Positions 29,787 to 37,813 of a DNA stretch of 64,000 nucleotides are shown here, piece after piece. Source of the stretch: Polaribacter porphyrae (GTDB lineage: Bacteria > Bacteroidota > Bacteroidia > Flavobacteriales > Flavobacteriaceae). The notes beneath the pieces were generated by a model. It searched no databases. It worked only from the letters and a program-made list of their open reading frames with translations, and was not told the origin of the DNA. The stretch spans positions 1,517,025 to 1,581,024 of the forward strand of contig NZ_MSCN01000001.1 in assembly GCF_002954685.1 (NCBI RefSeq). Reading direction: 5' to 3'. The position numbers were made by a program, and so were the translations under genes. Numbering within the stretch: the stretch's first letter is position 1; each line of letters begins with the position of its first letter.

Positions 29787-30866
29787 ATGAAAACCTTTGA
29801 ACAAATCATACTTTTATTAGTTTCTGGTCAGGGTTTATTGTTGAGTATTGCTTTGCTTTCATCTATATTAAAGAAAAACTACTCGAATTTTTTTCTTGGC
29901 ATAATTACTACTATAGTTACCCTAGAAATTTTAAATACTTGGGCAATAAGAGCATCATATCACAGTATTGAAAATTCATTTCCTTTTTGGGTATTAGGTT
30001 CTTATTTATCATTTCCACCTGCTTTATGGTTTTTTTTGAAATTTAACACCAGACCTACATTTCAACTTAAATCGAAACACTATCTTCTTTTTGCACCAGC
30101 ATTTATTGAAATAATAGTAGAATTATTTTCATTTTACTATAATAAATTGATGAGAGCAAATTACAGTTTAATAGAAAATTCTGTTTGGTTTACTTTAACC
30201 GAAATAGTTCCTGTAATTGCAATGATTTTTGTGTTGGTTATTTTTGCAAAGGAATTGAATAGATTAAATAATCGTCTTAAAAAAAATTCAAATGCTAAAA
30301 ATAAATTTCTACAGATTTCAAAACTATATATCTTTTTTTCTATTTTTTCACTCTTAACAATATTTTGGATATTGATTACAATTTTTAATGTTCAACTCTT
30401 TACTTTTATAGAAGTAACACTATTACTTTTCCTCTTTATGCTTGGTTATATTGGTTATTTTAAACCATCATTTTTTGATATTCCCAAAATTTTGAAAAAT
30501 GAAATCATTAGAGAAAAATTTTCACAGTATGATGACGAAAAAGAACTAAAAAGACTAAAAAATATTTTTGAAAATGAAAAGATATTTAAGCAAAAGAAAC
30601 TGTCATTGAAAGATGTTTCGACTCATCTCAATTTACCTGAACGTTATGTTTCAAGCATCATTAAAGCTTATCATAATACTACTTTTACCTCATTTGTAAA
30701 TTCTTTTAGAGTGGCTGATGTAATTCAAAGAATTAAAGATCCAAAAGAAAGTAATAAAACACTTATTGGCATTGCTATGGAATCTGGCTTCAACTCCAAA
30801 TCTTCTTTTAATAGTATTTTCAAGGCAACTACTGGAAAAAATCCTTCAAGTTTTTTAAAAAGATAA
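29787..30866 (+). CDS. Membrane-bound AraC-family regulator
   Basis: A 359-residue protein: seven predicted membrane helices in residues 8-230, then a linker and a C-terminal AraC DNA-binding domain with two helix-turn-helix motifs (around 275-355; LKDVSTHLNLPERYVSSIIK and IAMESGFNSKSSFNSIFKA). This 7TM-AraC layout is common in Bacteroidota and presumably senses an envelope or extracellular signal. The downstream protease gene is 98 nt away and is a possible target. Confidence 0.88.
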   Translation: MKTFEQIILLLVSGQGLLLSIALLSSILKKNYSNFFLGIITTIVTLEILNTWAIRASYHSIENSFPFWVLGSYLSFPPALWFFLKFNTRPTFQLKSKHYLLFAPAFIEIIVELFSFYYNKLMRANYSLIENSVWFTLTEIVPVIAMIFVLVIFAKELNRLNNRLKKNSNAKNKFLQISKLYIFFSIFSLLTIFWILITIFNVQLFTFIEVTLLLFLFMLGYIGYFKPSFFDIPKILKNEIIREKFSQYDDEKELKRLKNIFENEKIFKQKKLSLKDVSTHLNLPERYVSSIIKAYHNTTFTSFVNSFRVADVIQRIKDPKESNKTLIGIAMESGFNSKSSFNSIFKATTGKNPSSFLKR

Positions 30867-30964
30867 AAATATGTCCAGAAACATGTTTTTGGACATCAAA
30901 ACTTTATTTTAAGACCTTTAAGAGATAGAAAAATCATTGTTTTGTGGTCTTAATACTACTTTTT

Positions 30965-31846
30965 ATGAAAAATACATTTATCTTATTTATTTTCCTTTTT
31001 GGAATACAAACCGTTATTAAAAGTCAAGAAAATTTTGCGGAAACCCCATTAGAAGCAAAATTTATCACAGAAGATTTTGAAAGATTTTGGCAAGCATTTG
31101 ATAAAATAGAAAAAATAAAAGGAAATCCTTTTGACTATTATTTGAAAAACGCATCAGAAGGGTTAAGTCCTTTAGTGGGTTATTTTGATTCAAAAGTTCT
31201 TTATAAAACTGTTAAGGAAAGAAAAAAGGACTATTTAAAATCAAGAAATGTTTTGGATAGTTTGTACAAAAAAGAAAATGAGATTAAAGATGCTTACAAA
31301 CAAATGAAAAAATGGTATCCAATTGCAAAGTTCCCACCAGTATATTTTGCTGTTGGAATGTTTACCACTGGTGGAACTGTGACAGATAAAGGATTGCTAA
31401 TAGGATCTGAAATGCTAAAAAATTTAGATGGACTTACTGGGTTAGTTTCTCATGAACTTATACACTATCAACAAAATATTTCAGGTAAAGATAATCTTCT
31501 AAAACAATCTATAATTGAGGGTAGTGCAGATTTTATTGGAGAATTAATTTCTGGTAAACACATAAATTTAGTCCCTTTTAATTATGGTAATAAAAATGAA
31601 GAAGCACTTTGCAAGGAATTTGTAAAAGTAATGGATAGTAAAGATTATAACGATTGGTTGTATGGAACAAGCGGAAAAGATAATAGACCTAATGATCTAG
31701 GCTACTGGATTGGTTATAAAATAACTAAATCATATTTCGAAAAAACACCTGATAAGAAACAAGCTATAAAAGATATTTTAAACATTAAAGAACCAACAGA
31801 ATTTCTTAAGGAAAGTGGTTATTTAGAAAAATATATAAAACAATAA
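30965..31846 (+). CDS. Exported Zn-dependent protease-like protein (GldB/DUF2268 type)
   Basis: Roughly 293 residues with a signal peptide (cleavage near IKSQ). A gluzincin motif HELIH (in VSHELIHYQQ) is followed by EGSADFIGELI, where Glu would be the third zinc ligand, as in the DUF2268/GldB-related predicted proteases. I prefer ATG 30965, because an upstream GTG (30944) would place seven hydrophobic residues before a normal signal peptide. Confidence 0.75.
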   Translation: MKNTFILFIFLFGIQTVIKSQENFAETPLEAKFITEDFERFWQAFDKIEKIKGNPFDYYLKNASEGLSPLVGYFDSKVLYKTVKERKKDYLKSRNVLDSLYKKENEIKDAYKQMKKWYPIAKFPPVYFAVGMFTTGGTVTDKGLLIGSEMLKNLDGLTGLVSHELIHYQQNISGKDNLLKQSIIEGSADFIGELISGKHINLVPFNYGNKNEEALCKEFVKVMDSKDYNDWLYGTSGKDNRPNDLGYWIGYKITKSYFEKTPDKKQAIKDILNIKEPTEFLKESGYLEKYIKQ

Positions 31847-31961
31847 AATTATAGAGGAAACAAATATGTAGAAATTTTATTAGTATTACTAAAAAATACC
31901 TTAACCCATAATATAATTTATTGCTAATTCTTATTTTACTTCAAAAATCTTTTTTAAAATT

Positions 31962-31993
31962 AAAAAAGAGCTTGGAAAACCAAGCTCTTTTTT
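31962..31993. terminator. Strong bidirectional terminator
   Basis: A perfect 14-bp stem (AAAAAAGAGCTTGG with its complement) around an AAAA loop lies between convergent genes ending at 31846 (+) and 32014 (-). Confidence 0.92.
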
Positions 31994-32013
31994 GCCTCTA
32001 TATTTTATAGTTT

Positions 32014-33363
32014 TTAAAAATCTTGGTTTACATCCCAAGCTTCTAAAGTTTCTTTTAAAGTTTTTATAAACATACCTCCTAAAGCACCATTTACAACTCT
32101 ATGATCGTAAGAATGTGACACAAACATTTTTTGTCTTATCCCTATAAAATCACCTTCTGGAGTTTCAATAACTGCTGGTACTTTACGAATAGCTCCTAAA
32201 GCTAAAATAGCTACTTGTGGTTGGTTTATAATTGGGGTACCCATAACAGAACCAAAACTACCAACATTTGTTACAGTATAAGTACCATCTTGAATTTCAT
32301 CTGGTTTTAAGGCATTGTTTCTTGCCCTAGTTGCCAAATCGTTTACAGATTTTGTCATCCCTACCAAATTTAACTGGTCTGCATTTTTTATAACAGGTAC
32401 AATTAAATTTCCATCAGGCAAAGCAGCAGCCATTCCTAAATTTATATTTTTCTTTTTGATGATGTTATCACCATCAACCATAATATTAATTAACGGGTAT
32501 TTTTTAATGGTAGAAGCAACAGCTTGCATTAAAATTGGTGTAAACGTTAGCTTCTCTCCTTCTCTTTTAAAGAAAGCATCTTTAACTTTACTTCTCCATT
32601 TTACGATGTTTGTCACATCAATTTCTATAAACGATTGTACATGAGCAGAGGTTTGTACTGAAGCAACCATGTGTTTGGCTATCAGCTTACCCATTCTACT
32701 CATTTCTATAATTTCGTCTCCTCCATTTACTGAAACTGGAGCTGCTTTTGGTGCTGGTTTAGATTCTTGTTTTGGAGTATCTGTTTTTTGAGATTGCTTC
32801 ACTTCGTTCGCAATGACAGGAGCATTTACTTTTGAAGAGCTGCCTCTATTTTCTAAATATCCTAAAATATCATTTTTAGTAACTCTACCTTCTTTACCTG
32901 TGCCAGTAATAGTTTCTAATTCTTCCATAGAAACGCCTTCAGTTTCTGCAATATTTCTTACTAATGGCGAGTAAAACCTACCAGAATCTGATGTTTTAGT
33001 GATTGGTATATTTTTAACTTCAATGGCTTTTTCGATAGTTTTTTCTACTTCCTTTAGTTGAGATTCTTCAATTGAAGATTTCTCGACTGTACTCGAAATG
33101 TTAGTGGAACTTGAATCTTCGCCTTCAGTTTCTATAACAGCAATTGTGTCACCAACAGCAACAATAGCATCTTTTTCAAATAATATTTCTACTAAAGTTC
33201 CTTCAACTTCACTTGGTACTTCAGAATCTACTTTATCTGTAGCAATTTCTACAACAGCTTCATCCAACTCAATAGTATCTCCTACCTCTTTTAGCCAAGA
33301 AGTAATTGTTGCTTCTGCAACACTTTCACCCATTTTAGGTAACTTTAATTCGAATCTCGCCAT
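32014..33363 (-). CDS. 2-oxo acid dehydrogenase E2 (dihydrolipoamide acyltransferase)
   Basis: E2 core of a 2-oxo acid dehydrogenase complex, most like the branched-chain type. Order: a lipoyl domain with the lipoylated Lys in EIATDKVDSE, an acidic/Ser-rich linker, an E3-binding domain (SPLVRNIAETEGV...GRVTKNDIL), a second linker, and the catalytic acyltransferase domain with the C-terminal His in SYDHRVVNG. ATG 33363 is chosen: the earlier in-frame codons overlap the -7 element at 33386-33393. The second linker contains a palindromic repeat translated as VIANEVKQS. Confidence 0.93.
   Translation of the reverse strand: MARFELKLPKMGESVAEATITSWLKEVGDTIELDEAVVEIATDKVDSEVPSEVEGTLVEILFEKDAIVAVGDTIAVIETEGEDSSSTNISSTVEKSSIEESQLKEVEKTIEKAIEVKNIPITKTSDSGRFYSPLVRNIAETEGVSMEELETITGTGKEGRVTKNDILGYLENRGSSSKVNAPVIANEVKQSQKTDTPKQESKPAPKAAPVSVNGGDEIIEMSRMGKLIAKHMVASVQTSAHVQSFIEIDVTNIVKWRSKVKDAFFKREGEKLTFTPILMQAVASTIKKYPLINIMVDGDNIIKKKNINLGMAAALPDGNLIVPVIKNADQLNLVGMTKSVNDLATRARNNALKPDEIQDGTYTVTNVGSFGSVMGTPIINQPQVAILALGAIRKVPAVIETPEGDFIGIRQKMFVSHSYDHRVVNGALGGMFIKTLKETLEAWDVNQDF
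32790..32819. repeat. Solitary palindromic repeat inside the E2 gene
   Basis: A 30-nt segment begins GAGATTGC and ends GCAATGACAG on the plus strand, with ATTGC/GCAAT arms. Its outer ends (GAGATT and AATGACAG) are the same as those of the GIY-YIG-associated terminal repeats at 44848-46793. It stays in frame and encodes VIANEVKQS in a flexible linker, where insertion should be tolerated. Confidence 0.8.
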
Positions 33364-33385
33364 TTTTGATGCTTTTAACAGACTG

Positions 33386-33393
33386 CAAAAGTA
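33386..33393 (-). promoter_or_regulatory. -7 element (TACTTTTG) of the E2 gene
   Basis: An exact TAnnTTTG match 22 nt upstream of ATG 33363. It fixes that ATG as the start. Confidence 0.55.
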
Positions 33394-33476
33394 CAAAAAA
33401 GGGATGAAATTTTATTAATTTTTATTTCAAAAAATGTAGTTAAAAATATTTTACAATTATATTATTCACAAAATAA

Positions 33477-33522
33477 AAGCTTATAAATAATTAAATTTTA
33501 AATTTTAATCATTTATAAGCTT
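33477..33522 (-). terminator. Long hairpin, probable leftward terminator
   Basis: Perfect 12-bp arms (AAGCTTATAAAT and complement) enclose an AT-rich inner part that can also pair. On the minus strand it is followed by TTATTTTG, and it lies 32 nt after the stop of the 33554 gene. Confidence 0.6.
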
Positions 33523-33553
33523 AAAAAATTAAACTTTATTCAATAGAAAGTTT

Positions 33554-34102
33554 CTAATTACTTACTCTTCTTTTAGCTCTTTCTAACTCTTTTTTTGCTT
33601 TAGCCAACGCTCTTTCTGCTCTTTTCAATTCTCTTTCAGCATCTTTCTTTGCTTGTTCTTTAGAATCTGTGCCAGAAATTGCATCTTTTAATAAAATGCC
33701 AAGTTCATCAATCATGGTTATAATTTGATTGTTTGCGTATTCTTTATCTACATAAATACGCAATGTGTTATCTGTTAATTTACAATCGTATAACTTTTCT
33801 CCATTTTCTTTTTTAATCCATCTATAAGTGCCTCCACTAACTGTAAGATTCGACTTCTCTAATTTATCTACCAACATTTTCTTTAAATTACCTGTTTTAC
33901 TCTCGTGAAATTTTGCTGTAAACTTATAAATATTATCATTTCTTTTTATTGAAACTGATGAGTTCGATTCTTTATCATCTGTATCAAAAGTAATAGAATA
34001 CGAAGTCTGTTTTTTGGGAGTTTCTGGAGTTTTTGGTGTCTGTGCATTACCACATGATAAGAAAAATAAACTAATTGCTACTGTTAAAAATAATTGTTTC
34101 AT
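33554..34102 (-). CDS. Small lipoprotein with coiled-coil tail
   Basis: About 182 residues from ATG 34102: a lipoprotein signal (LSCG), a Pro/Thr/Lys linker, a beta-rich middle region, and a C-terminal helix of Lys/Glu/Arg/Ala heptads (about the last 35 residues). I do not recognise a family. Its promoter carries the same direct-repeat box as the S41 and RprXY promoters, so it is probably in the same envelope-response regulon. An upstream in-frame start at 34132 overlaps the -7 element and is rejected. Confidence 0.75.
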   Translation of the reverse strand: MKQLFLTVAISLFFLSCGNAQTPKTPETPKKQTSYSITFDTDDKESNSSVSIKRNDNIYKFTAKFHESKTGNLKKMLVDKLEKSNLTVSGGTYRWIKKENGEKLYDCKLTDNTLRIYVDKEYANNQIITMIDELGILLKDAISGTDSKEQAKKDAERELKRAERALAKAKKELERAKRRVSN

Positions 34103-34129
34103 GGTTTTTGTTTTTTTATGATTATGGTA

Positions 34130-34190
34130 CAAATGTAAAATCGAATTTTAGTTAAACCATATAAAAACAGACCGTTAACCTAGCATTAAC
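34130..34190 (-). promoter_or_regulatory. Promoter with RprY-type box, small lipoprotein gene
   Basis: The -7 element TACATTTG is at 34137-34130. Exactly 36 nt further upstream is the box at 34174-34190, read on the plus strand as GTTAACCTAGCATTAAC: two TTAAC half-sites 11 bp apart. There is no TTG -33 element, which fits an activator-dependent promoter. Confidence 0.7.
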
Positions 34191-34219
34191 GTTAATTATC
34201 TTGGTTTAAAATTTAACTA

Positions 34220-35464
34220 TTAATTTTTATTGATATTGATGATTTTTATTGCTATACTTAAGAACTCATCTTTATCAATTTTAGTTTGATTTACATAATT
34301 CTCTGGTATAAAATCTTCTCTTGGAGTACTATTAATATGAAATAATTTTTCAGCTGGCATATTATAAGCAAAAGAGAAATTTTTAAGAGGTATTGTATAC
34401 ACAGCACCTAATAATTTTCGCATTTCTGTGCCTATTATAGTTGCTCTTTTCAAACCATCTAAACCAATAGTTAAACCCTCTCCCATACTCCCTGTCCATC
34501 TTCCAGATAAGACTATTAATGTTTTTTTATATTGTATTCCTCTTGGAGTTACATATTCCACAAAGGTTCTTTTTATTTTTGGTTGGCTGTCAAAGCTTTC
34601 TAATAATAAATGCTTTTGATAAGGTTTTTCTTTACCAATAAACCTACTCATAATACCTTTTGCAACGTAAGTATTTCCTCCACTTACCGTGTTTCTTAAG
34701 TCTAAAATAATTGCTTTTGTGTTAGATAATTCGTTTAATGCCTTATCAAAAACCGATATTAATTTATTATTACCAAGAGAATTATTTATAGTTATAACTC
34801 CAATATTATTAATGGTTTTAGTTGATATTAATGATGATGTATTTTTGAGAATAAGTTTATCAATATCTAATGTAAAGTAAGTACCATTTGTTAATTTTAG
34901 CTTTAAAATTCTTGGGTTGTTATATGTTCCGTAAATTATTTTATTGATAATATATGCCCTTACTTTTGGATTGGTTTTATCAGTACAAAAAATAGGAAAA
35001 TCTTGAATTGCCTTATTGTAATCAACTCCATTAAAAGATATAACTTCTGCTTTTAAAATATTTGTTTTTAAGTTCATAATGTTTGATGCCCAGACATTTT
35101 CTATAAAAAATTTATTGTTTTTTTCTGATAAATAAATTGGCGAGAATGTTCTGTAAGATTTATTATTATTTGTATTTAACAAAAAGTGATTGTCATGAAA
35201 TTCATACAAAATATGCTCAAAAAACAACGTAACTTCTTCTAAAGTTTTTAAATCTTTAATTTGGTTTGAATAATAATTTTTGATACAATTTAAATCAACA
35301 ACATCTTCATCTAAATACAAATAGTAGTTTTTAATGTTATCTATTAGAATATTAAAATCTTGTTTTACTTGGCTTATATCAATGCTATTTGATAAACTTT
35401 TGTTTTGAGAAAAAGTAATATTTGAAATAAAAAATAATGCAATACATAGTTTTGAAGTTTTCAT
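34220..35464 (-). CDS. Exported S41-family (C-terminal processing) peptidase
   Basis: About 414 residues from ATG 35464 with a signal peptide. The C-terminal half has the S41 core: IGVITINNSLG, AIILDLRNTVSGG and the nucleophile region SGRWTGSMGEG, in which Ser precedes Met-Gly. No PDZ domain is evident, as in tricorn-like S41 members. It is probably a periplasmic protease. Its promoter has the shared RprY-type box. The upstream TTG-type start at 35488 overlaps the -7 element and is not used. Confidence 0.82.
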   Translation of the reverse strand: MKTSKLCIALFFISNITFSQNKSLSNSIDISQVKQDFNILIDNIKNYYLYLDEDVVDLNCIKNYYSNQIKDLKTLEEVTLFFEHILYEFHDNHFLLNTNNNKSYRTFSPIYLSEKNNKFFIENVWASNIMNLKTNILKAEVISFNGVDYNKAIQDFPIFCTDKTNPKVRAYIINKIIYGTYNNPRILKLKLTNGTYFTLDIDKLILKNTSSLISTKTINNIGVITINNSLGNNKLISVFDKALNELSNTKAIILDLRNTVSGGNTYVAKGIMSRFIGKEKPYQKHLLLESFDSQPKIKRTFVEYVTPRGIQYKKTLIVLSGRWTGSMGEGLTIGLDGLKRATIIGTEMRKLLGAVYTIPLKNFSFAYNMPAEKLFHINSTPREDFIPENYVNQTKIDKDEFLSIAIKIININKN

Positions 35465-35485
35465 CTTTAATAATTTTTGATAGTT

Positions 35486-35546
35486 CAAAACTATTAAGAG
35501 AAAATTTAAATTTGATTGATTTAGTAAGCGTTAACCGTGCATTAAC
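35486..35546 (-). promoter_or_regulatory. Promoter with RprY-type box, S41 peptidase gene
   Basis: The -7 element TAGTTTTG is at 35493-35486. The box at 35530-35546 reads GTTAACCGTGCATTAAC on the plus strand (TTAAC half-sites 11 bp apart) and begins after a 36-nt gap, identical to the other two promoters. Confidence 0.7.
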
Positions 35547-35653
35547 ATTAATGAATACGTTTATACTTTATAAAAAGTTAGGAACGAAATATTACAAAAG
35601 AAATCTCGTTTTTCAATGGTAAAAATTCTACTAAAAAATTTTATTTATCAAAA

Positions 35654-36355
35654 TTAAGCTTCATTAACAGTAAACTCCAAACCTATTCCACGAATGCTTT
35701 CAATAGAAATTGATGGATCTTTTTTAAAGTATTTTCGAAGTCGGCTTATAAAAACATCCATACTTCTACCAGAGAAAAAATCATCATTTTGCCAAACTGC
35801 GTTTAAAATTTCTTCTCTTTTTAACAATTGGTTTTTATGATGAAATAAGAATTTTATCAACTCACCTTCTTTTTCTGTGACTCTTTGAATGGTATCATTA
35901 TTCTTTAGTTCAAGCCTTTTTGTGTTAAATTGATAATTACCAATAGTAATAATTTCTTCACTTGTAATTTTAGCAGTTGATTTTTGTGTTCTTTTTAGAA
36001 TATTATTCAAACGAAGCACTAATTCATCAGCTTCAAAAGGTTTTACTACATAATCGTCTGCCCCTAATTTTAAACCTTTTATTTTGTCTTCTTTCATTTT
36101 TCTTGCTGTGAGAAAAATAAATGGAATTTCAGGATTAATTTCTATGATTTCTTCTGCAAGTGTAAAACCATCCTTTTTAGGCATCATTACATCAAAAACA
36201 CAAATATTAAAATTACCTTTTGTAAAAGTTTGCAAAGCTTCTTCTCCATTTTTTGACCATTCTACAGAAAACCCAGACATCTGTAAATATTGTTTTAAAA
36301 TATTACCAAAATCTGCATCATCTTCTGCCAATAAAATATGTTTACCTTTTATCAT
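35654..36355 (-). CDS. rprY: OmpR-family response regulator (RprY type)
   Basis: A 233-residue regulator: a receiver domain with the acidic pocket Glu11-Asp12-Asp13, phospho-acceptor Asp55 and Lys105, then a winged-helix DNA-binding domain (about 135-230). OmpR-type winged helices bind direct repeats with 11-bp spacing, which is exactly what the box at the kinase, S41 and lipoprotein promoters shows. Its start codon overlaps the kinase stop by 1 nt (TAATG). Confidence 0.95.
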   Translation of the reverse strand: MIKGKHILLAEDDADFGNILKQYLQMSGFSVEWSKNGEEALQTFTKGNFNICVFDVMMPKKDGFTLAEEIIEINPEIPFIFLTARKMKEDKIKGLKLGADDYVVKPFEADELVLRLNNILKRTQKSTAKITSEEIITIGNYQFNTKRLELKNNDTIQRVTEKEGELIKFLFHHKNQLLKREEILNAVWQNDDFFSGRSMDVFISRLRKYFKKDPSISIESIRGIGLEFTVNEA

Positions 36356-37749
36356 TATGTTATTGGAATTGTTATTGTAAATGTTGTGCCTTTATCAACT
36401 TGACTATCCACTAAAATTTCTCCTTTATGTGCTTTAATAATTTGATTTGTGTAGTACAAACCTATACCCAATCCTTTTACATTATGCACTTCTTTATTAC
36501 CAACTCTATAAAATTTATCAAATAAAAATTTGAGTTCTTTTTTCGGAATTCCAATTCCATTATCAGAAATCATCACTTTAAAATTAGTGTTAACAATTTT
36601 AGCTTCAATCAAAATTTCTGTATTCCCTTTTCCATATTTAATAGCATTTTCTAGAATATTTAAAACTGCTGTTGTAAAGTAAAATTTATCAATTTCAATA
36701 TCTTTATCAATAACGAATTGTTTTTTAATTTGAATATCATCATTATCTAAAGACAATTTAAAATCATCTATAATACTATTTAAATATGCTGTTGTTTTAA
36801 CAGATTTTTTGTTTAATGTAATTTCTTGATATCCTAAAGAATTATTTAATACTTGATCGATTAATTTTTGCAATCTAACATTTTGTCTCTCTACAGTATT
36901 TACAATGCCTTTAGACATTTCTGATGAAGCTATTACTGTATCAGATTTTAGCATTTTAGTAGCTAAAGTTAAGGTTGATAATGGTGTTTTTAGTTCGTGT
37001 GTAATGTTATTTACAAAATCTGTTTTAACATCTGCAATTTTCTTTTGGGTGATAAAACTTTTAATTGCATAAAATAATAGGCCAAAAACTAGTAAAAAAA
37101 TTAGTATTGATATTAACAATAATACTGTCATTCTACCTAGAACTATACGTTTCCAGCCATCAATATTCATTCTGTCTTCAGTTTCAAATTGTAAATCAAA
37201 TTCAACTTCTTTCATTTTACCATTTACGAGTCTATCTGAACTATGGTCTGTTAACCATAAAGAACTACTTACTTTATGCCCATCATCTAAAGAAAATTGA
37301 TCTCCTAATAGATGAAATACTTGCTTTTTATCTGATATAAAAAGCGTATCATTTTTTGTTGAATCTAATAAAATAATGGTTTTTACAACTTTTTGAAATT
37401 TGAGGTTATAGGCAATATCTCTTTCTTTTAAATCTCTTTGATAGCTATCTATATATAGTTTGTTAATTGTGTTTGTAACTGAATCAAATTTTTGAAGAAC
37501 TTGATTTTTTTTTATCAACTTCAGCTTATAATCAGTTATAATATTTAAAAAATTATCTTGCCATATGTCATTAATTGTATCAAGATTTGGAGATAAATCA
37601 TCAATCCTAGAAATAGATTTTCTAGTTTCTGATATAAAAGCTGCTTTCTCTAGTTTATAAGTATTGTTAATTAGGTAGGCTTGGATTAAAGAAAGGGCTA
37701 ACAAACCTATAATTGAGACAATAATTAATGGTCTAATTTTTTTATGCAT
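36355..37749 (-). CDS. rprX: Sensor histidine kinase (RprX type)
   Basis: About 464 residues: a transmembrane helix (6-28), a periplasmic sensor of about 175 residues, a second helix (206-230), then a HisKA domain with phospho-accepting His251 (NITHELKTPLS) and an ATPase domain with N, G1 (DNGIGIPK) and G2 boxes. No HAMP domain is evident. ATG 37749 is used. The earlier TTG (37755) lies in the -7 element, so the transcript is probably leaderless or almost so. It forms an operon with the response regulator. Confidence 0.93.
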   Translation of the reverse strand: MHKKIRPLIIVSIIGLLALSLIQAYLINNTYKLEKAAFISETRKSISRIDDLSPNLDTINDIWQDNFLNIITDYKLKLIKKNQVLQKFDSVTNTINKLYIDSYQRDLKERDIAYNLKFQKVVKTIILLDSTKNDTLFISDKKQVFHLLGDQFSLDDGHKVSSSLWLTDHSSDRLVNGKMKEVEFDLQFETEDRMNIDGWKRIVLGRMTVLLLISILIFLLVFGLLFYAIKSFITQKKIADVKTDFVNNITHELKTPLSTLTLATKMLKSDTVIASSEMSKGIVNTVERQNVRLQKLIDQVLNNSLGYQEITLNKKSVKTTAYLNSIIDDFKLSLDNDDIQIKKQFVIDKDIEIDKFYFTTAVLNILENAIKYGKGNTEILIEAKIVNTNFKVMISDNGIGIPKKELKFLFDKFYRVGNKEVHNVKGLGIGLYYTNQIIKAHKGEILVDSQVDKGTTFTITIPIT

Positions 37750-37752
37750 AAT

Positions 37753-37813
37753 CAAAAATATAAAAATAGTTTTCTATTTTGATAAAATGAAGATGCGTTA
37801 ACCTTGTATTAAC
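37753..37813 (-). promoter_or_regulatory. Promoter with RprY-type box, rprXY operon (autoregulation)
   Basis: The -7 element TATTTTTG is at 37760-37753. The box at 37797-37813 reads GTTAACCTTGTATTAAC on the plus strand and starts after a 36-nt gap, as in the other two promoters. It abuts the 3' end of hemF. Confidence 0.7.

Noticed and set aside
33477..33522. Mobile-element end or REP
   Set aside because: The arms are unrelated to the CAAGGTTT or ATTCCTGC families, and the position with a T-rich tail fits a terminator.
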